DNA of 64,000 nucleotides from Jiella pelagia (GCF_026898155.1 NZ_CP114029.1:2460001-2524000); one strand, 5' to 3'; positions 38,058-48,463 are shown, counted from the stretch's first letter. Notes: generated by a model not told the origin, from the sequence alone. Program-made: numbers and translations.

Positions 38058-39053
38058 TCAGGCGGCGACGAGCGCCGGATTGCCGACATAGGCGTCGAAG
38101 GCTTCGAGTGCCTGTTCGCGAAAGCGGTCGGCCTCCTGCATCAGTTCGTGCCGCGCCAGCGGGATCGTCAGGGCCGATCCGCAGCGCATGCGATAGGCGA
38201 GGCGCTCGGCGGCGGCAGACGACACGACCTGGTCTGCGCCGGCGGTGACGATCAGCGTCGGAACGCTCAGGGCCGCGATCTCCGAGGAATCGTCCAGCCG
38301 CCGCATCGCCCGCGTCATCGCCGCCAGCCAGGCGACGGTTGGGCTGCCGACGAACAGCTCCGGCGCATGTTCGGCAAGCAGCCGGTTGCGCTGGTATCGG
38401 TGCGGGTCCGACGTCAGCGGATTGTCGGCGGGGTTCGGCAGCCGGCTCGGGATCGAGCGCCGCACCGGCCGCGTGGAAAGCCCCAGCCAGCGAGCCGCGG
38501 TGGCGACGCGCGACAGCGTGCGGAGGCTCGGCAGGCTGGAAGCAAAGTCGATCAGCGGCGCCAACAGGACGAGCCGCTCAATGGTGTTGGCATGGCGAGA
38601 CGAGGCATGCAGCGCGATCAGCCCGCCCATCGAATGGCCGAGAATGGTGTAGGGGCCACGGGAGTCGGGCAGCACGACGTCCTGCAGCACGCATTCGAGA
38701 TCGATCAGATACTGGCCGATATGCTTGACGTGGCCGAACGGCGAGCGGCGCAGTGGGCGCTCCGAGCCTCCCTGGCCGCGCCAGTCGAAGGTGACGACGG
38801 AAAAGCCGCGATCGTTCAGGTCGCCGATGGTCTCGAAATACTTCTCGATCGCCTCGTTGCGGCCCTGCAGGAGGAGGACGGTGCCGCGCGAGGCTCCAGT
38901 GACCTTCGCGACGGCATACCGAATCCGCACTCGATCGGAGGTCTCGATAAAACCGCCGAGCAGGTTTTCGGGGGCCGGATTGCCAGGGGTTTCGGCCAAT
39001 GGCGGCCGATCCAGAATCTCGCTCACTTCCGCTCCTGCCCCCGGTCGGTTCAT
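38058..39053 (-). CDS. Alpha/beta hydrolase, lysophospholipase-like
   Basis: A 331-residue alpha/beta hydrolase of the monoacylglycerol lipase/lysophospholipase (PldB-like) type. The oxyanion area is VLLLQGRNEAIEKYFETIGDL; VVTFDWRGQGGSERPL follows; the nucleophile elbow is ILGHSMGGLIALHAS (serine); the acid and histidine lie in LIVTAGADQVVSS and LARHELMQEADRFREQA. No signal peptide. The hydrophobic LxxRNE-type oxyanion region is typical for family members acting on lipids. It stands alone, on the opposite strand to its left neighbour and bordered on the right by an inverted-repeat element. Confidence 0.82.
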   Translation of the reverse strand: MNRPGAGAEVSEILDRPPLAETPGNPAPENLLGGFIETSDRVRIRYAVAKVTGASRGTVLLLQGRNEAIEKYFETIGDLNDRGFSVVTFDWRGQGGSERPLRRSPFGHVKHIGQYLIDLECVLQDVVLPDSRGPYTILGHSMGGLIALHASSRHANTIERLVLLAPLIDFASSLPSLRTLSRVATAARWLGLSTRPVRRSIPSRLPNPADNPLTSDPHRYQRNRLLAEHAPELFVGSPTVAWLAAMTRAMRRLDDSSEIAALSVPTLIVTAGADQVVSSAAAERLAYRMRCGSALTIPLARHELMQEADRFREQALEAFDAYVGNPALVAA

Positions 39054-39364
39054 GGGCCTCTAAATCCGCCGCATCTCTGCCCGCGCACGCCTGTGCCTGT
39101 GTAAGTCAGCCTGCGCACGCAGGCCAGAATGAGGCGCCGGCCAACCCGCTTCGTCATCCCGGCCTTGAGCCGGGATCCATTCCTCCGCTTCGAAACCACA
39201 AATTCGTTTCCGAATTCAGCGCGTTGACGGACGTGCGCTGCCTCAGCTTCGATGGTTTGGAATGGATACCGGGTCAAGCCCGGGATGACGAGGTGGAGCG
39301 GTTTTCGCGCCCTTTCAGCCGCGGGTGCCGGGCGTCACCGCTCCGTCTTCGTCGTTTCGTCCGT
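39054..39364. repeat. Intergenic inverted-repeat element (arms 39152-39182 and 39260-39290)
   Basis: Two 31-base arms in inverted orientation, 28 of 31 positions matching (CGTCATCCCGG...GGGATCCATTC against its complement), separated by a 77-base centre. Each arm contains its own CCCGG/CCGGG palindrome. The GTCATCCCGG-type arm is a widespread repetitive sequence in alphaproteobacterial genomes. The rest of this 311-base gap contains no gene. It lies just upstream of the hydrolase start and downstream of the CoxG-like gene, so it could also act on transcription of both. Confidence 0.8.
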
Positions 39365-39832
39365 TCAGGCCCCTGCCGGAGACCCCTGTTCGGCCGCCTC
39401 GACCTCCTTGGCGAAGTTGTCGAAGAACTGGCCGGCGAGCTTCTTGGCCGAGGAATCGATCAGCCGGCCGCCGAGCTGGGCGAGCTTGCCACCGACCTGG
39501 GCGTCGACGTCGTAGGTGAGGATCGTCTCGGCGCCGTCCTCGGCGAGATGAACGTTCGCTCCCCCCTTGGCGAAGCCGGCGATGCCTCCCTTGCCTTCGC
39601 CGACGATCGAGTAGCTTTCCGGCGCGTTGATGTTCTCCAGTCGGATCTCGCCGTTGAACTTCGCCTTCACCGGCCCGACCTTGGCGATCACCACCGCTCT
39701 CATCTCGTTCCCGCTGGTCATTTCGAGTTCCTCGCAGCCGGGGATGCAGCGCTTCAGAACCTCCGGATCGTTGAGCTTCGCCCAGACCGTCTCGCGGCTG
39801 GCCGGCAGCCGGTGTTCGCCCTTGAGATCCAT
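39365..39832 (-). CDS. CoxG-like SRPBCC domain protein
   Basis: A 155-residue protein: MDLKGEHRLPASRETVWAKL, NDPEVLKRCIPGCEELEMTS, VGPVKAKFNGEIRLENINAP, YDVDAQVGGKLAQLGGRLID then SSAKKLAGQFFDNFAKEV. This is the CoxG (carbon monoxide dehydrogenase subunit G) branch of the SRPBCC fold. In true CO dehydrogenase clusters it recruits the enzyme to the membrane, usually through a C-terminal helix; this short form lacks such a helix and there are no coxMSL genes nearby, so the name should not be read as CO oxidation. The role here is unknown. Confidence 0.85.
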   Translation of the reverse strand: MDLKGEHRLPASRETVWAKLNDPEVLKRCIPGCEELEMTSGNEMRAVVIAKVGPVKAKFNGEIRLENINAPESYSIVGEGKGGIAGFAKGGANVHLAEDGAETILTYDVDAQVGGKLAQLGGRLIDSSAKKLAGQFFDNFAKEVEAAEQGSPAGA

Positions 39833-39991
39833 CGTCTTCCTCCCTTGACATTCAGACCGGGCGTCGAGACCGCGGCCTTTTGCGACGCCTCGCCTAACTT
39901 GACGGTTTTCGCTGTTTTGCCAAGCCGTCCGAGAACCGATATGAGCCAAATCCACCCACATGAGGGGCAATGACCCGCAAGGAGAAGGCCA

Positions 39992-41114
39992 TTGGCGCGC
40001 AGCCGCCGCCCGCAGCAGTCGAGTGTTCCCCGCGAGCCCGCCCACACCCGGTCGCGGCGGCGGGACGCTGCCGGCGAGACGGGCACCCGTCAGGCGGAGG
40101 CGCGCGCAGAGCCGGGCAAGGCCGAGGGCGGCGCGGCCGGGCGGCAGCGTCCGGACGCCGTGCCGGCAAAGCGGCTGGAGGCTCGATCCCGCCCGCGGCC
40201 CACGGCCGGAACTCTTCGCGCCGACGGTTCTGACCGTCCTGCCGGGGCGGGACTACGAACTCGTCGACAGCGGCGAGGGCGAAAAGCTCGAGCGTTACGG
40301 CCCCTACCGGATCCGCCGCCCCGAGAACCAGGCGGTCTGGCCGCGGCGGCTCGGCGCGAAGGACTGGGAGCACGTCGACGCGGCGTTTTCCGGCGACGTC
40401 GAGGAGGAGGGCCTCGGCCGCTGGCAGTTTCCCGGCGAACCGCTCGGCGAGACATGGCCGCTCTCCCACGATGGCCTTTCCTATCTCGGCCGCTTCACCT
40501 CGTTTCGCCATGTCGGGGTGTTTCCCGAACAGGCGGCGCACTGGTCCTTTGTCGAGGAGCGTATCGCCCGGCGCGTTCGGGAGGGCGGAACGCCCCGCCT
40601 TCTCAACCTCTTCGGCTATACCGGCCTCGCCTCGCTCCTCGCCGCAAGGGCCGGCGCCGAGGTCACCCATGTCGACGCCTCGAAGAAGGCGATCGGCTGG
40701 GCCCGGGAGAACCAGGAGATGGCCGGCCTGGAGGACAAGCCAATCCGGTGGATCTGCGAGGATGCGGTGCGCTATGTCGAACGCGAGGTGAAGCGCGGCA
40801 GCCGCTACGACATGATCCTGCTCGATCCGCCGAAATTCGGCCGCGGCCCGAAGGGCGAGACCTGGCAGTTGTTCGAGGACCTGCCCTATCTCGTCGCGCT
40901 CACCCGTGCGCTCGTCTCCGAAAGGCCCGATTGCGTGATCCTCACCGCCTATTCGATCCGCTCCTCCTTCTATTCCCTCGGCGCTCTGATGGGCGAAGCC
41001 TTTCGCGGCCTCTCCGGCCGGATCGAGGCCGGCGAACTGGTGATCTCCGAGGCCGGCGAGGAAGCGCGGCTGCTCTCGACCTCGCTCTTTTGCCGCTGGA
41101 TCGCCCATGACTGA
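39992..41114 (+). CDS. Class I SAM-dependent rRNA methyltransferase (frameshift)
   Basis: About 373 residues. The N-terminal part is a basic, disordered tail (MARSRRPQQSS...) beginning with TTG at 39992 after AAGGAGAAGG. The frame breaks at 40178-40184 (GAGGCTC); deleting one base connects AVPAKRLE to LDPARGPRPELFAPTVLTVL. The remainder is a RlmI-like enzyme: LLNLFGYTGLASLLAARAGA for SAM, HVDASKKAIGWARENQEMAG, and YDMILLDPPKFGRGP with the catalytic DPPKF motif. It overlaps the next RNA methyltransferase gene by eight bases, so the two form an operon. The target nucleotide is not determined. Confidence 0.85.
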
Positions 41115-41976
41115 CGACACGAACGCATCGCAGCGACGGGCCGCCGGGCCGCTTTCGGCGCCCGGGCGGATCAAGGAAATCGCCAGCGCCGCCAACCCCA
41201 TCGTCAAGGACATCCGGGCGCTTTCCCAGAAGCGTCACCGGGACGAGACCGGCCTGTTCCTCGTCGAGGGGCTGAAGCTCGTTCTCGATGGTCTCGACGC
41301 CGGCTGGGAACTCGCCACCCTCGTCGTCTCGAAGGCCGCGCTTCAAGGCGGCAGCGAGGTGCTGACCCGGGTTGTCTCGCGTGCGGTCGGGATCGGCGCC
41401 GACGTCATCGAGGCGAGCGCCAAGGTGCTGGAGGCGATCGCAAGGCGCGACAATCCGCAGAGCGCGATCGGCGTCTTTCGGCGCAGGTTGACGCCGCTGT
41501 CGAAGGTCGCGCTCGCTTCGGGGGAGGTCGCCGTCGCCCTCGACCGGGTGCGCGATCCCGGCAATCTCGGCACCATCCTCAGGACCGCCGACGCGGTGGG
41601 GGCGAAATCCGTCATCCTCGTCGGCGACTGCGTCGATCCGTTCTCGCTCGAAACCGTGCGGGCGACCATGGGTTCGATCTTCGCCGTTCCCGTCGTCCGG
41701 GCGAAGGAGGCGGAGTTCCTCGCCTGGCGGCAAGGCTTCTCCGGCCAGATCGTCGGCACCCACATGACCGGCGCCGTGGACTATCGCACGCCGGACTATG
41801 CGGCGGCGACGCTGCTCTTCATGGGCAACGAGCAGGCGGGGCTTTCGGCCGAGATGGCCGGGACCTGCGATCTTCTCGTGCGCATCCCCCAGGCCGGACG
41901 CGCCGACAGCCTCAATCTCGCGGTGGCGACGGGCGTCATGCTGTTCGAGGCGCGCCGGAAGGCCCTGACCCTATGA
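41107..41976 (+). CDS. TrmH/SpoU family RNA 2'-O-methyltransferase
   Basis: A 289-residue SPOUT methyltransferase. N-terminal substrate-binding part: IKEIASAANPIVKDIRALSQ, ETGLFLVEGLKLVLDGLDAG. The knotted C-terminal domain holds the three SpoU motifs: VAVALDRVRDPGNLGTILRT, MGSIFAVPVVRAKEAEF, and LLFMGNEQAGLSAEM with VRIPQAGRADSLNLAVATGV. Position in rRNA or tRNA is not predictable. It overlaps the upstream methyltransferase gene by eight bases and the following lspA by four. Confidence 0.92.
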   Translation: MTDDTNASQRRAAGPLSAPGRIKEIASAANPIVKDIRALSQKRHRDETGLFLVEGLKLVLDGLDAGWELATLVVSKAALQGGSEVLTRVVSRAVGIGADVIEASAKVLEAIARRDNPQSAIGVFRRRLTPLSKVALASGEVAVALDRVRDPGNLGTILRTADAVGAKSVILVGDCVDPFSLETVRATMGSIFAVPVVRAKEAEFLAWRQGFSGQIVGTHMTGAVDYRTPDYAAATLLFMGNEQAGLSAEMAGTCDLLVRIPQAGRADSLNLAVATGVMLFEARRKALTL

Positions 41977-42479
41977 TGATGACCCGCGGGCTGATGCTCT
42001 TCAACCTCCTGACGGTCGTGGTGGCCGTCGTGCTCGATCAGGTGATCAAGGCCGTCGTCGTCGCCACCATGCCGCTCGGTTCGGCGATCGAGATCCTGCC
42101 GTTCCTCGCACTGTTTCATGCGCGCAACACCGGAATCGCCTTTTCCATGTTCGCGGGCCTCGGCGACGTCGGGCTTTCGCTGCTTGCCGCCGTCGTCCTC
42201 GTGGTCGTCCTCTTCATGTGGTGGAAGACCCCGGCGGATCGGCGGCTGACCCATTTCGGCCTCGCCGTCATCGTCGGCGGGGCGATCGGCAATCTGATCG
42301 ATCGCACCCGCCTCGGCTACGTCATCGACTACGTCTATTTCCACACGCCGGCCTTCGACTTCGCCGTCTTCAACCTCGCTGACGCCTTCATCACCGTCGG
42401 CGCCGCCATCATCCTTCTTGACGAATTCGTACTGTCCTCTGGCGGGCAAAAACAGGAGACCGAAGGGCGGGGCGATTGA
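41973..42479 (+). CDS. lspA: Lipoprotein signal peptidase (signal peptidase II)
   Basis: A 168-residue membrane aspartyl protease that removes the signal peptide from diacylglyceryl-modified prolipoproteins. Four membrane helices; catalytic regions GGAIGNLIDRTRLGYVIDYV and FAVFNLADAFITVGA contain the two active aspartates; HARNTGIAFSM is also conserved. The start overlaps the previous gene's stop (ATGA), so it is translationally coupled to an RNA methyltransferase. Length is normal. Confidence 0.94.
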   Translation: MMMTRGLMLFNLLTVVVAVVLDQVIKAVVVATMPLGSAIEILPFLALFHARNTGIAFSMFAGLGDVGLSLLAAVVLVVVLFMWWKTPADRRLTHFGLAVIVGGAIGNLIDRTRLGYVIDYVYFHTPAFDFAVFNLADAFITVGAAIILLDEFVLSSGGQKQETEGRGD

Positions 42480-42586
42480 CGGGCGGCGGGGTGTGACGCC
42501 ATCTTGATCCGCAAGACGATAATAAAACAGCGCAAAACCGCGCGGGCGACGTGGCCAGGCCACTTCGCCGGAAAGGGGAGGCGGCC

Positions 42587-43579
42587 ATGGCCGAGACGTT
42601 CCGGGCGATCCTGATCTCTCGCGATGCCGACAAGAAACAGTCCGTCGACATCGTCGAGATGAGCCCCGACGATCTGATGGAAGGCGATGTCGACGTCGCC
42701 GTCGAAGCGACCACCGTCAACTACAAGGACGGCCTCGCCATCACCGGCAAGTCGCCGGTGGTCAGGCGCTGGCCGATGATCCCCGGCGTCGATCTCGCCG
42801 GAACCGTGGTTCGCTCCGATCATGCGAAATGGAAGCCGGGCGACAAGGTCGTCCTCAACGGCTGGGGCGTCGGCGAGACCCATTACGGCGCCTATGCCGG
42901 GCTTGCCCGGCTGAAGGGCGACTGGCTGGTTCGCCTGCCGGAGCGTTTTTCGGCCCGCGATGCCATGGCGATCGGCACGGCCGGCTATACGGCAATGCTC
43001 TCGGTGCTGGCGCTGGAAGATGCCGGGATTACGCCGAAAGACGGGCCCGCGGTCGTCACCGGTGCCTCGGGCGGCGTCGGCTCGTTCGCGGTGGCGCTTC
43101 TCGCCAGGTGCGGCTTCGAGGTCATCGCCGTCACCGGCCGCACGGCCGAAGCCGACTATCTCAAAGGCCTCGGCGCCGGCGGGATCCTCGACCGGGCTGA
43201 GCTTTCCGAGCCGGGCAAGCCGCTCGGCAAGGAACGCTGGGCCGCCGGCATCGACGCCGTCGGCAGCCACACGCTGGCCAACGTGCTCGCCTCGACGAAA
43301 TATCACGGCGCCGTCGCCGCCTGTGGTCTGGCGCAGGGGATGGATCTTTCCGTCACCGTTGCGCCGTTCATCCTGCGCGGCGTTTCGCTCCTCGGCATCG
43401 ATTCGGTGATGGCGCCGCTGGAGAAGCGCGAGCGTGCCTGGAAGCGGTTGTCCGAGGACCTCGACCGGACGATGATCGATCGGATCGCCACTGATATCGG
43501 GTTCGACGATCTGATCGACACGGCCCGCGAGATCATCGCCGGGACCATTCGCGGCCGCGTTGTCGCGCAAATGCCATGA
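42587..43579 (+). CDS. acuI: Acrylyl-CoA reductase AcuI / YhdH family oxidoreductase
   Basis: A 330-residue zinc-independent medium-chain dehydrogenase: MAETFRAILISRDADKKQSV, EATTVNYKDGLAITGKSPVV, RRWPMIPGVDLAGTVV, NGWGVGETHYGAYAGLARLK, the NADPH loop VTGASGGVGSFAVALLAR, and GIDSVMAPLEKRERAWKRL. These match the AcuI/YhdH group, which reduces acryloyl-CoA with NADPH. In alphaproteobacteria it detoxifies acryloyl-CoA formed from 3-hydroxypropionate or DMSP. No DMSP genes are seen. GGGGAGG precedes the start. Confidence 0.9.
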   Translation: MAETFRAILISRDADKKQSVDIVEMSPDDLMEGDVDVAVEATTVNYKDGLAITGKSPVVRRWPMIPGVDLAGTVVRSDHAKWKPGDKVVLNGWGVGETHYGAYAGLARLKGDWLVRLPERFSARDAMAIGTAGYTAMLSVLALEDAGITPKDGPAVVTGASGGVGSFAVALLARCGFEVIAVTGRTAEADYLKGLGAGGILDRAELSEPGKPLGKERWAAGIDAVGSHTLANVLASTKYHGAVAACGLAQGMDLSVTVAPFILRGVSLLGIDSVMAPLEKRERAWKRLSEDLDRTMIDRIATDIGFDDLIDTAREIIAGTIRGRVVAQMP

Positions 43580-43747
43580 ATGCGGTCTCTTGCGGCGGGA
43601 AGCCAAGCGCCATTGGGGCCGTCTCCGGAAGACGGGCCCTGTTTTGCAATGATATCAGGCGTGATATTGCATGGAACTCAGTCACGAAAACGTTGCCTAA
43701 GATTCGTAAAGCCTATGGGAACGCCTGGTGGTGGACGGAGAACGACG

Positions 43748-44741
43748 ATGGCAGCGCACAGTCTCGGGATCGCCGGCGATGCGATCGAAGCCTGCCCGGT
43801 CGACGATGGGCTGGACCGTCCGGCGAAAAGCCGGCGGCGTAACCCGATGGCGTTTCGCAAGATCGGTTTCGACGCCAAGACCACCGGTTTCGGCCAGATG
43901 CCGGCAAAGATGCTGCATTTCGTCCGCCGCTTTGATCCCGCGGCGCCGCTGCTCGGTCGGCTCGGCAATCTCGAGGTGCGGCTCGCCCGCAATGTGGCCG
44001 AGGTCAAGGCGGCGCAGCAGCTTCGCTACCGGGTGTTCTATCAGGAGATGAGCGCCCAGCCCTCGAAGCTGCAGAAGATCACGCGGCGTGACCGCGACGG
44101 CTTCGATCGCTATTGCGACCACCTGCTCGTCATCGACCACGCTCGCGGCGGCTCGATCGCCCAGCGCATCGTCGGAACCTACCGGCTGATGCGTGGCGAG
44201 CGGGCGGCGCTGGCCGGCGGCTTCTACACGGCGCAGGAATTCGACATCGCGCCGATGATAGCCCGCCATGCCGGCAAGCGCTTCCTGGAGCCTCGGCCGC
44301 TCCTGCGTCCTGAAGGAGTATCGCGGCAAGCGCACCGTCGAATTGTTGTGGCAGGGCATCTGGGCTTATGTCCTGACCCACGACATCGACGTCCTGTTCG
44401 GCTGCGCCTCGCTCGCTGGAACCGATCCCGTTCAACTCGCCGCTCCGCTGGCCTTCCTGCAGGCCAATGCGCCGGCGCCGGAAGAGTGGCGTGTGCGGGC
44501 CCATGCCCATCGCGGGACCTTCTTCGACGGCCCCGCAGGGGAGGCAGACCCGCGCCGGGCGCTCGCCGTGCTGCCGCCGCTGCTCAAGGGCTATCTGAGG
44601 CTCGGCGGCTATGTCGGCGAGGGCGCCGTGGTCGATCACCAGTTCGGCACGACCGACGTGTTGATCGTCCTGCCCCGGGCAAACATCAATCCGCGCTATG
44701 TCGGCCATTACGGCGCCGACGCCAGCCGCTTCGCCGCCTGA
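43748..44741 (+). CDS. OlsB-type GNAT N-acyltransferase (frameshift)
   Basis: About 330 residues. Start MAAHSLGIAGD at 43748 after GGAGAACG. Core: GNLEVRLARNVAEVKAAQQL, RYRVFYQEMSAQPSKLQ, VGTYRLMRGERAALAGGFYT, then the second half KEYRGKRTVELLWQGIWAYV, HDIDVLFGCASLAGTDP and GGYVGEGAVVDHQFGTTDV. This is the acyl-ACP-dependent acyltransferase family of OlsB (lyso-ornithine lipid synthesis), formerly called hemolysin-like. The frame breaks at 44288-44294 (GAGCCTC); removing one C gives KRFLELGRSCVLKEYRG. OlsA is not adjacent; the plsC-like gene at the far end of the window is a general acyltransferase. Ornithine lipid synthesis is inferred from family. Confidence 0.85.
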
Positions 44742-44830
44742 GGCGCTCCTCCGGTTTCCTCCCGGCCTCACCCGGCGAAGCTGCATCGTTCTGGGTGGTG
44801 ATCGGCTCGAGGCGACCGCAGCGGTCGGCC

Positions 44831-45124
44831 TCAGTTGCCGCCGATCCGCACGATGCTGCGGGTCTTCATGTCGACGATGATCGGCTGGCCGCCATAGTAG
44901 AAATAGGCGAAGGCTTGGCTTCCCTGCGGCTGCGCCAGCTTCACCGAACCCGGCACCGAATCGCCGAGCGCCGGCGGCGACGGCAATCTGGCATTGTCGG
45001 TCGGGTGGGCGAGCGCATATTGCAGGACGTTGACCTTTTCGTCCGCTGCGACGGCCGGCGCGAGCACCGCGAACTGGAGCGCGAACAGTGCGGCCATCGT
45101 CAGTCGTGTGGTTTTCGTCGGCAT
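44831..45124 (-). CDS. DUF1236-type small exported protein
   Basis: A 97-residue protein with a signal peptide (TMAALFALQFAVLAPAVAA) and a short mature domain: LPSPPALGDSVPGSVKLAQP, then FAYFYYGGQPIIVDMKTRSI and VRIGGN. The pattern of a short region with a proline-rich VPxSV segment followed by two beta strands ending in IVDxxTRxIV matches DUF1236, a family of unknown function common in Rhizobiales. It is a single minus-strand gene between olsB-like and mutS. Confidence 0.72.
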   Translation of the reverse strand: MPTKTTRLTMAALFALQFAVLAPAVAADEKVNVLQYALAHPTDNARLPSPPALGDSVPGSVKLAQPQGSQAFAYFYYGGQPIIVDMKTRSIVRIGGN

Positions 45125-45483
45125 CAGGACATCCCTCTTATTTCAACCGCCCCCGTGCAGATCGCGCGGGGACGATATTTGCCGTCTCATTGCATCACCC
45201 CGATGAACGGAAGCTGAGCGCGCCGAGAAATGCAAGCAATCAGGCCTTGCGGCAATGCCGGAGATGGTGCCTGCGCAGGCGTTCTTGAAGCCTTGCCGCA
45301 TCGCCCGTCTTGCCACGTCCATGCCGAATGGCGGGGATGGCTGCGCCCGGCGGCTTGCGAAGTGGCAGCCGCCCCGATAGCGATTCGTGCTCATCCTGGC
45401 GGATCGAGATCGTTTGGGGCAGATGCCCCGCGAAAGCGCCGGGGAGGCTCCAAAGCGCCGTTCGACGAGGTGACACCCGGCCG
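45125..45483. other. Gap between a DUF1236 gene and mutS
   Basis: About 359 bases with no supported gene. The mutS frame stays open upstream to 45310, but homology starts at 45484. It should contain promoters for both divergent genes; I could not pick out clear hexamers or an operator. Confidence 0.45.
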
Positions 45484-48171
45484 ATGACCAGCGACGCCGC
45501 CCCGACGCCGATGATGGCCCAATATATCGAGATCAAGGCGGCCAATCCCGACTGCCTCCTGTTCTACCGCATGGGCGACTTCTACGAATTGTTCTTCGAC
45601 GATGCGGCGGAAGCCTCGCGGGCGCTGGGCATCGCCCTGACGAAGCGAGGCAAGCATCTCGGCGAGGACATCCCAATGGCCGGCGTGCCGATCCATGCGG
45701 CCGACGATTATCTGCAGAAGCTGATTTCCCTCGGCCACCGGGTGGCGGTGTGCGAACAGCTGGAAGATCCCGCCGAGGCCAAGAAGCGCGGCGCCAAATC
45801 GGTGGTCAAGCGCGACGTCGTCCGGCTGGTGACGCCCGGCACGATCACCGAGGAGGCGCTGCTCGAACCCGGCCGCGCCAACTATCTGATGACGGTCTCG
45901 CGGATCGGCAGTCCCGACCACCCGGAATTCGCGCTTGCCTGGGCCGATCTTTCCACCGGCGTCTTCCGCACGGCGGCCGTCGCCGCAGAACGGGTCGAGG
46001 CCGAAATCGCCGCCGTCGAGCCGAGCGAGATCGTCGTTCCCGACAGCATGTTCAACGACGCGGCGTTTGCCAGGCCGCTGAAACGCTTTGGCCGGGCCGT
46101 GCGGCCGGAGCCGCAGGCGCTGTTCGACGGCTCGACCGCAGAAGCTCGGCTCTGCCGCTTCTTTTCCGTGGCGACACTCGAAGGCTTCGGCCGGTTCTCG
46201 CGGGCCGAACTCTCGGCCGCCGCTGCGCTGATCGCTTATCTCGGCAAGACCCAGCTGGCCGCCAAGCCGATGCTGGAGCGGCCGGTCCAGATCTCGGCGG
46301 GGTCGATCATGGAGATCGATCCGGCGACCAGGGCCTCGCTGGAACTCACCTCCACCCTCTCCGGCAAGCGGCAGGGCTCGCTGCTGGCAACGATCGACCG
46401 CACCGTCATGGGCGGCGGCGCCCGGCTTCTGGCGGCAAGGCTCGCAGCGCCGCTGACGGACGGGCAGGCAATTGCCGCGCGGCAGGACGCCGTCGCCTGC
46501 CTTGTCGACACGCCTGATCTTCGGCGCAGCATGCGCAAGCAGCTGGCCGGCCTGCCGGATGCCGAGCGGGCGCTGTCCCGCCTGGCGCTCGGCCGCGGCG
46601 GTCCGCGCGATCTGGCGGCGGTGCGCGACGGGCTGGCCGCCGCCCTGTCTCTCGCCGAGGACCTGCCGGGCGATCTGCCGGAGGAACTCCGCGCTGCCCG
46701 TGACGCGTTGCGGGCGCTGCCGGAGAAGCTTGCGGCAGATCTTGCCGCCCATCTCGTCGACGCCCCGCCGCACTACAAGCGGGACGGCGGCTTTGTGCGC
46801 GAGGGCGCCATCCCGGATCTCGACGCGGCGCGGGCGCTCGGTGAAAACTCCCGGCGGGTGATCGCCGAACTCGAAAGCCGCTACGTCGCCGAGACCGGCA
46901 TCCGGGCCCTCAGGATCAAATACAACAACGTGCTCGGCTATTTCGTCGAGGTCAGCGAGGCGAACGCCAAGACGCTGATGGCGGGCGAAACCGCCGCGAC
47001 CTTCGTCCACCGGCAGACCATGGCCAACGCCATGCGGTTTTCCAGCGAGGAATTGAGCGGGCTCGAAGCCAGGATCGCCGGGGCGGCGAGCGAGGCCCTG
47101 GCGATCGAGTTCACCTGTTTCGACAAACTCTCTGCCGCCGTCCTCGAATCCGCCGAGGCGCTGCGCCGGGGCGCCGAGGCGCTTGCCCTGTTGGATGTTT
47201 CCGCGGCGCTGGCGGAAATCGCCGTGGAGGCTGCCTGGGCTCGCCCGAAGGTCGATGACACGCGCGCCTTCGCCATCGAGGGCGGGCGTCATCCCGTTGT
47301 CGAGGCGGCGCTGAAGGTGGGCTCGGGCGAGCCATTCATCGCCAACGACTGCGACCTCTCGCCGAAGAATGCCGGGGAAAAGGGCGCGATCTGGCTGCTC
47401 ACCGGACCCAATATGGGCGGCAAGTCGACCTTCCTGAGGCAGAACGCCATCATCGCGGTGCTCGCCCAGATCGGCGCCTTCGTTCCAGCCGCGCGCGCCC
47501 ATGTCGGCGTCGTCGACCGGCTGTTTTCCCGCGTCGGCGCCTCGGACGATCTCGCCGAGGGCCGCTCCACCTTCATGGTCGAGATGGTCGAGACGGCGGC
47601 GATCCTCAATCAGGCGGGGGAGCGTTCGCTCGTCATTCTCGACGAGATCGGTCGCGGTACGGCGACATACGACGGCCTTTCGCTTGCCTTCGCCACCGTC
47701 GAGCATCTGCACGAGGCGAATGGCTGCCGGGCGCTGTTCGCGACGCATTTTCACGAGATGACCGCACTCGCCCGGCGGCTGCCCCGCATCTCCAATGCGA
47801 CGATGCGGGTGAAGGAATACAAGGGGGAGGTGATCTTCCTGCACGAGGTCACCGACGGCACCGCCGATCGCTCCTACGGCATTCAGGTCGCCAAGCTCGC
47901 CGGCCTGCCGGCCTCCGTCGTCAAACGGGCGCGCCAGGTCCTGACAGAGCTGGAACGCGGAGGCTCGCAGGCGAGGCGCACGGCCTTCATCGACGACCTG
48001 CCGCTGTTTTCCGTGGCAATGGACCGGCAGGCGGCCGAAGCCGAAAAGCCGGCGGAAGACCCCCATGCCGACCTCGCCGCGGCGGTTGCCGGGCTCGATC
48101 CGGATGCGATGTCGCCGAAGGCCGCGCTCGAAGAACTATACCGTCTGAAGGGCCTCATCCGCTCGCGCTGA
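45484..48171 (+). CDS. mutS: DNA mismatch repair protein MutS
   Basis: An 895-residue MutS. Mismatch-binding Phe-x-Glu is in [12 protein letters not shown] (Phe33, Glu35); connector and lever regions follow; the ATPase has Walker [19 protein letters not shown] near residue 642, Walker [21 protein letters not shown], and the helix-turn-helix tail [20 protein letters not shown]. All functional residues seen are intact, so mismatch repair itself does not look disabled despite the window's many frameshifts. Start ATG at 45484 ([20 protein letters not shown]) is preceded by GAGGTG. The order mutS then glnD is typical for Rhizobiales; here one small exported-protein gene lies between. Confidence 0.97.
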   Translation: MTSDAAPTPMMAQYIEIKAANPDCLLFYRMGDFYELFFDDAAEASRALGIALTKRGKHLGEDIPMAGVPIHAADDYLQKLISLGHRVAVCEQLEDPAEAKKRGAKSVVKRDVVRLVTPGTITEEALLEPGRANYLMTVSRIGSPDHPEFALAWADLSTGVFRTAAVAAERVEAEIAAVEPSEIVVPDSMFNDAAFARPLKRFGRAVRPEPQALFDGSTAEARLCRFFSVATLEGFGRFSRAELSAAAALIAYLGKTQLAAKPMLERPVQISAGSIMEIDPATRASLELTSTLSGKRQGSLLATIDRTVMGGGARLLAARLAAPLTDGQAIAARQDAVACLVDTPDLRRSMRKQLAGLPDAERALSRLALGRGGPRDLAAVRDGLAAALSLAEDLPGDLPEELRAARDALRALPEKLAADLAAHLVDAPPHYKRDGGFVREGAIPDLDAARALGENSRRVIAELESRYVAETGIRALRIKYNNVLGYFVEVSEANAKTLMAGETAATFVHRQTMANAMRFSSEELSGLEARIAGAASEALAIEFTCFDKLSAAVLESAEALRRGAEALALLDVSAALAEIAVEAAWARPKVDDTRAFAIEGGRHPVVEAALKVGSGEPFIANDCDLSPKNAGEKGAIWLLTGPNMGGKSTFLRQNAIIAVLAQIGAFVPAARAHVGVVDRLFSRVGASDDLAEGRSTFMVEMVETAAILNQAGERSLVILDEIGRGTATYDGLSLAFATVEHLHEANGCRALFATHFHEMTALARRLPRISNATMRVKEYKGEVIFLHEVTDGTADRSYGIQVAKLAGLPASVVKRARQVLTELERGGSQARRTAFIDDLPLFSVAMDRQAAEAEKPAEDPHADLAAAVAGLDPDAMSPKAALEELYRLKGLIRSR

Positions 48172-48463
48172 GCCCGGGCATCTCCGCAGTGTGCCGAAAG
48201 CTCGAAGGCTCGTCGAGTGCGACTTGCGGAGACGGTCGCCGCTGCCGTGAGTTCATGTGCATGGGGAGTAGAGAGTCGCCAACGGGCCATTGCCGCGGGG
48301 CTCACGATGCCGTGTATTCGGAGTGATCGGATGGATTAGTCTTTCAAGGAACCATTTGGGTGCGGTGCGGTTATCAGACCATACAACGTCATAGAAGCCG
48401 GGCCCCATAATGGTGCATCGCAAACGCACCTTGGGCCGGCGACGACCACTTGAAAGGATTATC

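Noticed and set aside
45391-48066. An 891-codon minus-strand ORF opposite mutS
   Set aside because: Pure antisense frame of a fully recognised MutS; no independent evidence.
45484-48171. Mismatch-repair deficiency as the cause of the many frameshifts
   Set aside because: MutS looks intact, and slippage in a mutator would hit homopolymer runs, not the middle of one specific hexamer nine times.
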